DNA of 18,977 bases from Fimadaptatus sp963928645 (GTDB lineage: Bacteria > Bacillota > Clostridia > Christensenellales > Aristaeellaceae). Of the stretch, positions 1-6,678 are shown one piece after another. Every line of letters begins with the position of its first letter. The first letter of the stretch is position 1. The stretch is from positions 1 to 18,977 of the forward strand of contig CAWVGT010000202.1 of assembly GCA_963928645.1 (NCBI GenBank). Direction: 5' to 3'. The position numbers were made by a program, and so were the translations under genes. The notes beneath the pieces were generated by a model that was given only the letters and a program-made list of their open reading frames with translations, made no database searches and was not told where the DNA came from.

Positions 1-2
1 CT

Positions 3-48
3 AATGGCCTGGCCCGGACAGCACATCGCCTCTCCGGGCCAAGCCATT
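3..48. terminator. Long inverted repeat, possible terminator of an off-window gene
   Basis: An AATGGC arm and a TGGCCCGG arm (3-8 and 10-17) pair with CCGGGCCA and GCCATT (34-41 and 43-48). This makes a 14-bp stem with one internal mismatch and a 16-nt loop. No T-run follows on the plus strand, and the minus-strand downstream side is outside the window. It could be a terminator or another structured RNA end, and its parent gene is not visible. Confidence 0.4.
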
Positions 49-438
49 TGACGAGTTTACGACTGCGGCAACAATCAATCAAGACTAATATGCAAACAAA
101 CGGACGATCTGATAAGCTGCGCCTGTAATCGCCTGATAAAGCCTGAACCGGTCGGTCCAGAGATAACCTGAGCATTGCGCGGCCAACCTGAGCAAAGGAC
201 GAGATTGTCACACCGAGGTTCAATCGTCTCACCGACCAGCTCTATGCAGCTCACAAGCAGCGGCATCAAAGCCATTCAGCCGCAATCCAGACAGCCCGTC
301 ATCCCGAATATGTCATATCGCTCAGAACATCATTAAACCCGAAAATCGGCGGTACAGCTGCGCTCGTCATAACGCATTCCAGTCATAACAACGCCGCATG
401 GCAGGCCATGCGCCCGCCCGTCGCCCCGAACCATCCGC
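49..438. other. Noncoding stretch, no gene recognised
   Basis: This stretch is visibly less GC-rich than the neighbouring genes and shows no convincing coding frame. The longest minus-strand frame (75-275, 66 codons) has no recognisable domain and no good ribosome binding site. Small repeats are present, for example AACCTGAGCA twice near 167 and 186 and GTCATAAC twice near 367 and 382, but they do not form an array. It lies downstream of the minus-strand importer cluster. Confidence 0.6.
395..412 (-). terminator. Hairpin after the Met8-like gene, probable terminator
   Basis: CGCATGGC and GCCATGCG form a perfect inverted repeat with a 2-nt centre, so in practice about a 6-bp stem with a 6-nt loop. 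Read on the minus strand it lies 26 nt beyond the stop codon of the last gene of the cluster and is followed by GCGTTGTTATG. That tract is only weakly T-rich, so the call is moderate. Confidence 0.4.
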
Positions 439-999
439 TCAAATCCCGCACTCCTCCGCAACCCCATCCAGCTCCACCACCTCAAGCGGCCGTCCCCGCT
501 CAAATGCAAGCGCGGCGGCGCGGTTGAGCAGCGCGGCGCGCTGAGCGGGCGGCAGCGTGGCCTGCAACTGCGCGCGCAGCTGCGTCAACCAGTCCAGTAT
601 CTCGTCCAGGCGCTCGGGCAGCTCGCGCTCGATGCGCCGGCGCAGCTGCGCGGCCGCAGCGGGACTGCGGCCGCCGGTGTTGATCGATATGGTGAGCTCG
701 CCGCGGGTTATCAGCGCAGGGAAGGTGAACGTGCACAGCTCCGGCGCATCGACCACGTTTACCGGTATGCCTCGGCACGCGCACAGCCGGGCTGCCGCGG
801 CCGCTTCGGCGCGCGCCAGTCCGCCTATCACCACCAGCGCCGGCCGCGGCTCCAGGTTCGCATCGCTCAGCGCCGGCAGCAGCTCCAGCGCGGCGCGAAA
901 CGGGCGCAGCCGCGCCAGCTTGTCCTCTATCTGCGGCCCCGCGCCCACGCAGAGCACCCGGCGCCCCTCCAGGTTCACGCACATCGGAAAGTAGCCCAT
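439..999 (-). CDS. Siroheme synthase N-terminal (Met8/CysG-N) homologue, atypical active site
   Basis: This 186-residue protein resembles precorrin-2 dehydrogenase/sirohydrochlorin ferrochelatase, which oxidises precorrin-2 with NAD and inserts Fe2+ to make siroheme. Seen: an N-terminal Rossmann start with GAG at residues 19-21 and Lys27, then NVVDAPELCTF (81-91), a FPALI..GELTISI strand region and INTGGRSP (106-113), all in family order. The stretch where relatives have an ATDD-type motif reads IGGLARAEAA (58-67), so the catalytic aspartate (Asp104 in E. coli CysG) has no counterpart. The nucleotide-binding half is also short. The start at 999 is preferred because GAGGAGG lies 7 nt upstream; longer frames run into the ATPase gene. 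It begins 2 bp after the ATPase stop and is the last gene of the cluster. Pairing with a siroheme-type reductase suggests siroheme supply, but activity is uncertain. Confidence 0.82.
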   Translation of the reverse strand: MGYFPMCVNLEGRRVLCVGAGPQIEDKLARLRPFRAALELLPALSDANLEPRPALVVIGGLARAEAAAAARLCACRGIPVNVVDAPELCTFTFPALITRGELTISINTGGRSPAAAAQLRRRIERELPERLDEILDWLTQLRAQLQATLPPAQRAALLNRAAALAFERGRPLEVVELDGVAEECGI

Positions 1000-1001
1000 G
1001 C

Positions 1002-1763
1002 TCAGCCCTCCTCGCAGTAGTACCTCCACGCGCCGCCGGCCCAGGTTCGCCCGAGCCTGACGCCGAACACCGCGTCCATGCGGCCCGAGGCGTATACCTC
1101 CTCGGGCGTGCCCTGCGCCATCACGCGCCCGGCGCTCATCAGCGCTACGCGGTCGGCCACGCTCATCGCGTGCGGCAGGTCGTGCAGCACCATGGCTACA
1201 GTCTTGCCCTGCGCCGCCAGCGCGCGCGCCTCGCGCAGCAGCTGGAGCTGATGGCTCACGTCCAGGTAGGTCGTGGGCTCGTCCAGCAGTATGACCGGCG
1301 TGGCCTGTGCCAGCGCCATTGCGATATACGCCTTCTGGCGCTGACCGCCCGACAGCCGGCTCAGCGGCGCGTCGGCCAGCTCCGATATGTCCATGCGCGC
1401 CATCGCCTCGCGCGCCGCGGCGATGTCCTCGCTCCGGTAGCGCCGGGGATAGCTCAGGTATGGGAACCGCCCGTGCAGCACCAGCCGTTCGACCGTGATG
1501 TCGGGCACCTGACGGCTCTGCGCCAGGTAGGATATGCGCCGGGCGCGCAGCTGCTGCGGCAGCGCGAGCAGCTGTTCGCCGTCCAGCAGTACCTCGCCGC
1601 TCAACGGGCGCAGCACGCCGCACAGCGCCTTGAGCAGCGTCGACTTGCCGCAGCCATTGGGGCCGAGTATCGCGGTGACCTGGCCGCTCGGCAGCGTCAG
1701 CTCGATGTCGCTGAGCACCGGCCGCCCCGGATAGCCGGCGCAGAGCTTGCGTATCTCAAGCAT
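1002..1763 (-). CDS. FecE/BtuD-type ABC transporter ATP-binding protein
   Basis: This 253-residue cytoplasmic ATPase powers the adjacent FecCD-family permease. Seen: Walker A GPNGCGKS (34-41), Q-loop Gln82, signature LSGGQRQ (137-143), Walker B VILLDEPT (157-164) and H-loop His194 in VLHD. Length and motif order match the siderophore/heme/cobalamin importer ATPases (COG1120). The start at 1763 (MLEIRKL) is chosen because GAGGAGG sits 8 nt upstream; the in-frame ATG at 1769 leaves only 2 nt to that site. The gene overlaps the permease 3' end by 8 bp, which indicates translational coupling. The family imports iron chelates, heme or corrinoids; the sequence alone does not decide which. Confidence 0.93.
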   Translation of the reverse strand: MLEIRKLCAGYPGRPVLSDIELTLPSGQVTAILGPNGCGKSTLLKALCGVLRPLSGEVLLDGEQLLALPQQLRARRISYLAQSRQVPDITVERLVLHGRFPYLSYPRRYRSEDIAAAREAMARMDISELADAPLSRLSGGQRQKAYIAMALAQATPVILLDEPTTYLDVSHQLQLLREARALAAQGKTVAMVLHDLPHAMSVADRVALMSAGRVMAQGTPEEVYASGRMDAVFGVRLGRTWAGGAWRYYCEEG

Positions 1764-2748
1764 TGCCATGCCCTCCTCTGCGCCGGAGCAGCAGCGCCAG
1801 GAAGAACGGGCCGCCGATCGCCGACAGGAGTATGCCCACCGGCAGCTCATACGGCACGAACGCCAGGCGCGCGATCAGGTCGCACGCGGTGACCAGCCCC
1901 GCGCCCGCCAGCGCGCTCAGCGGCAGCACGAACCGGCTCTCGCCGCCGACCAGCCGGCGCGCGATGTGCGGCACCAGCAGCCCCACAAAGCCCAGCAGCC
2001 CCGCAAAGCTGACCGCCGCGCCCGCCAGCAGCGCCGCCAGCAGCAGGAACACAGCGCGCACGCGCCGCACCTGCATGCCCAGGCCCTGCGCGGTGTCCTC
2101 GCCCAGCGCCAGCACGTCCAGCTCGTTGCACAGCGTGAGCGCCACCGCCAGCGCCGCGCAGATCAGCATGCCCGCGGGTATCAGCCGCGTACTCACCACC
2201 GACGAGAACCCGCCCACGCGGAACTCGCTGCTGAGCATCGCGACCTCGGGCACCAGCGACGTCAGCGCCTCCCGAAACGCGCCCAGTATGCTGTTCATGG
2301 CCACGCCGGCCAGCACCACCGTGCTGCGCGATGCGCCGGTGCGCCGCGCCAGCAGCATTACCGTCATGACGGCCAGCAGCGCGCCGCCAAACGCCGACAG
2401 CGCCACCGCCCAGCCCGACAGCGCGCCCAGCGCGCAGCACGCCGTGACCGCCAGCCCGGCGCCCGAGTTCACGCCGATTATGCCGGGCGAGGCCAGCTTG
2501 TTGCCCAGCAGGCTCTGCAGCATGCAGCCCGAGCACGCCAGCGCCGCGCCCGCCAGCAGGCACGCCGCGGTGCGCGGCAGCCGCGAGTACCAGAATATGT
2601 AGCCCGCCACGTCGTTGGGCCCGCCGCGCATCGCCTGCCACAGCTCGCCCGGCGTCAATCCCACCGCGCCCAGGCACAGGCTCAGCAGCGCGCTGGCTGC
2701 GCATATGCCCGCCGCCGCGGTGAACACGAGCTTTCGCCGGCTATTCAT
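1756..2748 (-). CDS. FecCD-family ABC transporter permease
   Basis: This is a 330-residue polytopic membrane protein of the FecCD/BtuC family, which forms the translocation channel of iron-chelate, heme or cobalamin importers. Seen: an N-terminal hydrophobic segment (about 8-30), the family motif RLPRT (56-60), LASPGIIGVNSGAG (85-98), a central LGEDTAQGLGM (215-225), FVGLLVPHIAR (254-264), the coupling region that meets the ATPase, and ELPVGILLSAIGGPFF near the C terminus. Many hydrophobic stretches fit about ten helices. Its ATG lies 8 bp inside the end of the binding-protein gene, with GGAGG 12 nt upstream. Length is normal for the family and there is no sign of damage. Confidence 0.94.
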   Translation of the reverse strand: MNSRRKLVFTAAAGICAASALLSLCLGAVGLTPGELWQAMRGGPNDVAGYIFWYSRLPRTAACLLAGAALACSGCMLQSLLGNKLASPGIIGVNSGAGLAVTACCALGALSGWAVALSAFGGALLAVMTVMLLARRTGASRSTVVLAGVAMNSILGAFREALTSLVPEVAMLSSEFRVGGFSSVVSTRLIPAGMLICAALAVALTLCNELDVLALGEDTAQGLGMQVRRVRAVFLLLAALLAGAAVSFAGLLGFVGLLVPHIARRLVGGESRFVLPLSALAGAGLVTACDLIARLAFVPYELPVGILLSAIGGPFFLALLLRRRGGHGNA

Positions 2749-3715
2749 CTGACAGTATGTCCTCCAGTATCTGGTACGCCTCGCCCCAGCGGTCGTTGGG
2801 CTTGAGGTTGAACAGGTTCTTGTCCATGAAGTAGACCTTATCGCTTTGCACGCTGGTGAGCTTGCTCCAGGCGGGCTGATCCATCAGCAGCTGCTGCACA
2901 TAGGCGCGCATGCCCTCGGCGTCGTCGCCGCGCTGCACTATGAATATGTAGTCCGGGTCGGACACCAGTATGTGCTCTATGCTCAGGTTCTCCAGCAGCA
3001 TCGAGTCCGAGTCGGCGATGTTCACGCAGCCCAGCCGCTTGAGCATGGCGCCCAGCACATTGCCCTTGCTGTTCTTGGCGTACACCGCCGAGGCCGACGC
3101 CACCATGCACAGCACCGTGGGCGCGCCCTGCTCCGCGACGCGGGCGGCGCTGTGGGCCACGACCTCGTCGATCTGCGCCTGCACCGCCGTGCCGTTGGCC
3201 TCGTACAGGTCCTTGCGCCCGGTTATGTCGGTGCAGATGTCCATGAGCCTCAGGTAGTCCTCGAAGTCCTCTATGTCGAAGTACGCCACCGGTATGCCGG
3301 TCGCCTCGAGCGTGTCGCGCCACTCCATGTTCTGGCGGGTGTTGGTGCTGGCGAGTATGAAGTCGGGCTGCGCCTGCAGCAGCAGCTCCAGGTTGAGGCT
3401 CTTGGTGTTGCCCAGGTTGACCGCGTCCTCGGGCAGCTCCAGCGCCAGGTCGTCCCAGGCGTCGTCGGCGGTCGCCACGACCTGGCCGCCCGCCAGCTGC
3501 CACACCTGTGCGAAGCTGCCCAGCAGCGCCGCGACGCGCTGCGGGTTCTCGACCTCGACCGTGCGGCCCAGGTCGTCGGTGAACGTCACCGGGCCGGGCG
3601 CGGCAGTCGAGGCGCCATCGGTTGCTTCGGGCGCGGCGCTTTCCGCCAGGCAGGTCGCGCCCGCCGTCAGCGCTATGAGCGCTGCCATAAATACGCAGAT
3701 GATCCGATTTATCAT
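2741..3715 (-). CDS. Periplasmic-binding-protein type III (BtuF/FepB-like) substrate-binding protein
   Basis: This 324-residue exported protein belongs to the ABC chelate-binding family (COG0614). Seen: a short basic start, a hydrophobic signal segment (about 4-22), a Thr/Ala-rich linker, then FTDDLGRTVEVENPQRV, which is the usual first strand of these proteins, two lobes with PDFILAS and DPDYIFIV strands, and a C-terminal KPNDRWGEAYQ motif typical of clostridial members. The signal peptide has a Cys near the cleavage region (GATCLAES), but the lipobox is not canonical, so lipoprotein status is uncertain. The start at 3715 is chosen because GGAGG lies 9 nt upstream; the ATG at 3724 abuts that site. 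It is the first gene of the importer set and overlaps the permease. The ligand (ferric chelate, heme, corrinoid or other tetrapyrrole) cannot be read from sequence. Confidence 0.9.
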   Translation of the reverse strand: MINRIICVFMAALIALTAGATCLAESAAPEATDGASTAAPGPVTFTDDLGRTVEVENPQRVAALLGSFAQVWQLAGGQVVATADDAWDDLALELPEDAVNLGNTKSLNLELLLQAQPDFILASTNTRQNMEWRDTLEATGIPVAYFDIEDFEDYLRLMDICTDITGRKDLYEANGTAVQAQIDEVVAHSAARVAEQGAPTVLCMVASASAVYAKNSKGNVLGAMLKRLGCVNIADSDSMLLENLSIEHILVSDPDYIFIVQRGDDAEGMRAYVQQLLMDQPAWSKLTSVQSDKVYFMDKNLFNLKPNDRWGEAYQILEDILSDE

Positions 3716-3987
3716 ATTCAACATCCTCCCGTTTACATTAAGACAGCCGGGCCGCCTGCAAGGCAAAAGGACATGGCGCACCCCAGAAGGCTAACTCCCG
3801 AGGGGAATGCGTTTTAAGGCCCTTTCACCGTCACAAGCGGTCCGGCAGATTCCCGTCAGCGGTATATATTAAGTTGGCTGGCGCACTGTGGCGTGCGATG
3901 CGTGGCGCATTGCGGCCTGTCCGGCTGTGCACCGGCCGTCTGCGGCGCTTTGTCGCGCACAGCACCGCTCATTGCGGTATGCCGCCG
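3716..3987 (-). other. Intergenic leader between reductase and importer genes, possibly structured
   Basis: This 272-bp gap, read on the minus strand, starts with an ACCGC/GCGGT hairpin soon after the reductase stop. It then has an AT patch near 3868-3876 resembling a -10 element but with no good -35. After that come two imperfect repeats of ACCGCT...GACGG (about 3831-3864) and a GCA/CCCC...GGGG/TGC stem (about 3779-3808) upstream of the binding-protein start. I compared it by eye with B12, TPP, FMN, SAM, ZTP and guanidine-II riboswitch consensus features and found no match. It may hold an internal promoter or an unrecognised leader RNA. Confidence 0.35.
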
Positions 3988-6543
3988 TCAGCAGCTCGCG
4001 CCGCCCTTTACGTCCTTGCCCAGCACGGCCTCGCGGTCTATCTCGCCGCTGAGCAGCTTGTCGTTTACGTAGTCAAAGCCCAGCCGGTTCACGGTGTCGG
4101 CGAAGCGCTCGCCGGTTATGCCCTCGTCGCGGAACAGCAGTATCGCCTTTTCGACTATGTCCATGACCTCGGCCTCGGAGGTGAACAGCCGCGTCAGCGG
4201 TATGCCGCGCGCGACCTTCTTGCCCCAGCGGCCGCCTATCATGACCTTGTAGCCGTCGCGGTACTCCAGCGCGCCGAACGGGCACTTGCCGCGGCACCGG
4301 CCGCAGTTGTTGCACTCGTTGGGGTCTATCTGTATCTTGCCGTCGACGACGCTGGCTATCTTTATCGGGCAGTTGCGCTCGACCTGGCAGACCTTGCAGC
4401 CGCGGCACTTGGCGTAGTCTATCATAGGCACGCGCTGGCCGATTATGCCCAGGTCGTTCAGGTCGGGCTTGACGCAGTTGTTGGGGCAGCCGCCGACCGC
4501 TATCTTGAACTTGTGCGGCAGCGTCACGCCGTGGTAGCCCTCGTAGAACTTCTCGTGCAGCCGCTCGGACAGCCCGAACGTGTCTATCAGGCCGTACTGG
4601 CAGGTCGTGCCCTTGCACGACACCACCGGGCGCACCAGCGAGCCGGTGCCGCCGGTCTCGAGCCCGCGCTCGGCCAGGAAGTCGATTATCGGCTGTATAT
4701 TGTCGTACTTGACGCCCTGTATCTCCAGCGTCAGGCGGCTGGTCATAGTGATTGCGCCCGAGCCGAATCGCTCAGCCGCCTCGGCTATCGCGCGATGCTC
4801 GTCGGCGGTTATCTTGCCGTTGCGGGTTATCACGCGCACGTTGAACACGTCGTCATACCGCTTGTCCTGCAGGCAGCCCAGGCCCTTTACGCGCTTTATC
4901 TCCTCGGGCGGCAGCTTGCCGCCGGCGAACTCGACCTTGACGTCGTTGTAGGTCAGACCGCCCTCCAGCGCGACCGCGTTGGTGTAGCCGTATGCCCGGA
5001 GCTTGTTTTGCAGGAAGTATGCGCGCTTGCCGCGCGAGCAGACCAGCAGCAGCTTGTCGTCCTTGGCCAGGCCATCCACCGGGCCGGTGACCTTGCCCAG
5101 GTCGACCCACTTGGCGCCGGGTATCTTGGGCGCGGGCAGCACGTCGATGACCTTGTAGCCCTTGGCCGCGCCGGCTAGGTACTCGGCCGGGGTCATGCTG
5201 ATGTACTCGCCGCTGAGCTTGTTTTCAAGCACATTGCACGCCTGCACGAACGGGTGTATCGCGGTGGAGAACGGCGGCGCATACGCAAAGTCGAGCGTGT
5301 TGAAGTCGTCCACGGTGGCGCCCAGCGCTATGCCGGTCACCGCCATGTCGACGAGCTTGTCGACCTCGCCCGCGCCCAGCGCCTGTATGCCCAGCAGCTT
5401 GCCGCTGGCGCGATCGGCGATCAGCTTGATGACGAAGTTGGCCGAGCCGGGGTAATAGTGCGCCTTGTCGTCGGTCACGCAGGTTATGCTGACCGCGTCG
5501 TAACCGGCCTGGCGCGCCTGCGCCTCGGTAAGGCCGGTGCGGCCCGCGTTCAGGTCGCTGGCGAGTTTGACCACTCCGGTGCCCAGGCAGCCGCCGTACG
5601 GCGCGTCGCCGCCGGTCAGGTTCACTGCCAGACAGCGCCCGGTGATGTTGGCGGTGGAGCCCATCGCCGACCACTGCGGCTTGCCGGTCTGGCGGTTGAA
5701 CACCTGCGCGCAGTCGCCCACCGCGTACACGTCCGGGGCGCTGGTCCGCTGGTACCTGTCCACGACCACCAGCCCGCGGTTCAGCTCTATGCCCGAGCCC
5801 TCCAGGAACGCCGTCGCCGGGCGCACGCCTATCGCCAGCACGACCGCGTCGCCGTCAAAGCTGCCCACGCTCGTGCGCACGCCGGTCGCGCGCTCGGCGC
5901 CCAGCACCTGCTCCAGCGCCGCGCCGGTGGCCACTCTCAGGCCGCGCGCCTGGAGCTGGCGGCGGATGTAGCCCGCGAACTCGGCGTCGAACAGGTTGGG
6001 CATGACCTGGCTGGCCATGTCGACCACCGTCACGCTCACGCCGCGCGCCATCAGGTTCTCGGCGATCTCCAGCCCTATGAACCCGCCGCCCACGACGACC
6101 GCGCTGCGGCACTTGCGCTCCTCGACGTATGCGCGCAGGCCTATCGCGTCGTCGGGCGTGCGCATAGTGAACACGCCGGGCAGCTGCGTGCCGGGCACGT
6201 TGGGCACGAACGGCGTCGCGCCGGTCGCGATTATCAGCTTGTCATAGCCCACGACCTCGCCATCGGCAAACCGCACCGTCTTTGCCGCGGCGTCCACTGC
6301 CACGGCCTCCCTGCCGGTCTTTACGCTCACGCCGGTCAGTCCGGTGAACTTGGCGGGCGTGTTGACTATCAGCCCCTCGCGCGTGGCTATGCCGCCGCCA
6401 ACATAGTACGGCAGCCCGCAGCCTGCGTATGATATGTCCTGGCTCTTGGTGTAGATCGTCACGTTCGCGCTGCGGTCGCGGCGCATCAGCTTGGCGGCCG
6501 CCTTGGTGCCGGCGGCGACTCCGCCGATAACAACTATGTTCAT
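3988..6543 (-). CDS. Fusion enzyme: CoA-disulfide/persulfide reductase - rhodanese - siroheme/ferredoxin sulfite (nitrite) reductase
   Basis: This is an 851-residue cytoplasmic enzyme. Residues 1 to about 445 are a CoA-disulfide-reductase-like flavoprotein: FAD GGVAAG (7-12), redox Cys42 in GCGLPYY, NAD(H) site VGGGFIGLE (151-159), and FAD-binding VGDCA (275-279). Residues about 450-545 are a rhodanese domain with active-site loop CSRGKRA (Cys502). Residues about 555-851 are a sulfite/nitrite reductase half with siroheme-cluster cysteines Cys643, Cys648, Cys686 and Cys690. A ferredoxin insert there has two four-Cys clusters (713/716/719/725 and 744/747/750/754). The first two parts match the layout of NADH-dependent persulfide reductases; the last resembles AsrC-type reductases. 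Inferred role: NADH-driven reduction of sulfite or sulfane sulfur in one chain, although nitrite is possible. The start has AGGAGG 9 nt upstream and a strong promoter at 6600-6628. It is divergent from a LysR gene. Confidence 0.9.
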   Translation of the reverse strand: MNIVVIGGVAAGTKAAAKLMRRDRSANVTIYTKSQDISYAGCGLPYYVGGGIATREGLIVNTPAKFTGLTGVSVKTGREAVAVDAAAKTVRFADGEVVGYDKLIIATGATPFVPNVPGTQLPGVFTMRTPDDAIGLRAYVEERKCRSAVVVGGGFIGLEIAENLMARGVSVTVVDMASQVMPNLFDAEFAGYIRRQLQARGLRVATGAALEQVLGAERATGVRTSVGSFDGDAVVLAIGVRPATAFLEGSGIELNRGLVVVDRYQRTSAPDVYAVGDCAQVFNRQTGKPQWSAMGSTANITGRCLAVNLTGGDAPYGGCLGTGVVKLASDLNAGRTGLTEAQARQAGYDAVSITCVTDDKAHYYPGSANFVIKLIADRASGKLLGIQALGAGEVDKLVDMAVTGIALGATVDDFNTLDFAYAPPFSTAIHPFVQACNVLENKLSGEYISMTPAEYLAGAAKGYKVIDVLPAPKIPGAKWVDLGKVTGPVDGLAKDDKLLLVCSRGKRAYFLQNKLRAYGYTNAVALEGGLTYNDVKVEFAGGKLPPEEIKRVKGLGCLQDKRYDDVFNVRVITRNGKITADEHRAIAEAAERFGSGAITMTSRLTLEIQGVKYDNIQPIIDFLAERGLETGGTGSLVRPVVSCKGTTCQYGLIDTFGLSERLHEKFYEGYHGVTLPHKFKIAVGGCPNNCVKPDLNDLGIIGQRVPMIDYAKCRGCKVCQVERNCPIKIASVVDGKIQIDPNECNNCGRCRGKCPFGALEYRDGYKVMIGGRWGKKVARGIPLTRLFTSEAEVMDIVEKAILLFRDEGITGERFADTVNRLGFDYVNDKLLSGEIDREAVLGKDVKGGASC

Positions 6544-6596
6544 ACCTTCGCTCCTCCTGGGCGCGCGGTCCGCGCGCTGGAATTTTCGCTTACCTA

Positions 6597-6625
6597 TTGA
6601 TTTTAGCAGAAATCCATGATAAAAT
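6597..6625 (+). promoter_or_regulatory. Mirror-image promoter for the LysR gene (TTGATT-N17-TAAAAT)
   Basis: Because of the inverted repeat, the plus strand carries the same promoter: TTGATT (6597-6602), 17 nt, TAAAAT (6620-6625). It would start transcription near 6632, leaving about 47 nt before the LysR ATG at 6679. It overlaps the minus-strand promoter almost completely, so the two RNA polymerases would compete. Confidence 0.6.
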
Positions 6626-6628
6626 CAA
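6600..6628 (-). promoter_or_regulatory. Promoter of the fusion reductase (TTGATT-N17-TAAAAT)
   Basis: On the minus strand, TTGATT (6628-6623) and TAAAAT (6605-6600) are separated by exactly 17 nt, close to the sigma-A consensus. The expected transcript would start near 6593 and have a leader of about 50 nt, ending in AGGAGG before the ATG at 6543. The two hexamers lie within the arms of a perfect 9-bp inverted repeat (6597-6605 and 6620-6628). Confidence 0.75.
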
Positions 6629-6653
6629 CTTGTTATAAATCATAGCACGATAA

Positions 6654-6665
6654 GATAAATTTATC
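6654..6665. promoter_or_regulatory. 12-bp palindrome upstream of the LysR gene, candidate operator
   Basis: GATAAATTTATC is a perfect palindrome that ends 13 bp before the LysR start codon and just before its GGAGG site. LysR-family proteins usually bind AT-rich dyads in the divergent intergenic region, so this may be an autoregulatory or activation site. It could also be chance in AT-rich DNA. Confidence 0.35.
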
Positions 6666-6678
6666 GACGGAGGGCGGC

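Noticed and set aside
75..275. 66-codon minus-strand gene
   Set aside because: No ribosome binding site, no domain and no neighbours that would support it.
1000..1623. N-terminal extension of the Met8-like frame to 1623
   Set aside because: It is an out-of-frame reading of the ATPase gene with Arg/Ala/Gly-rich composition; the family similarity and ribosome binding site both place the start at 999.
1747..2805. 352-codon plus-strand frame opposite the permease
   Set aside because: Composition is extreme in Arg, Gln and His, there is no domain, and it mirrors the well-supported FecCD permease on the other strand.
3831..3864. Guanidine-II (mini-ykkC) riboswitch, because of two ACGG motifs
   Set aside because: The bases flanking each ACGG do not pair, so the two required hairpins cannot form.
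3716..3880. Cobalamin riboswitch upstream of the importer
   Set aside because: There is a GGGAAT and a GGACCGCT-like stretch, but no recognisable B12 box or the expected core order.
3874..5178. 434-codon plus-strand frame opposite the reductase
   Set aside because: It is an antisense shadow of a gene with clear catalytic motifs; it has no ribosome binding site and no recognisable domain.
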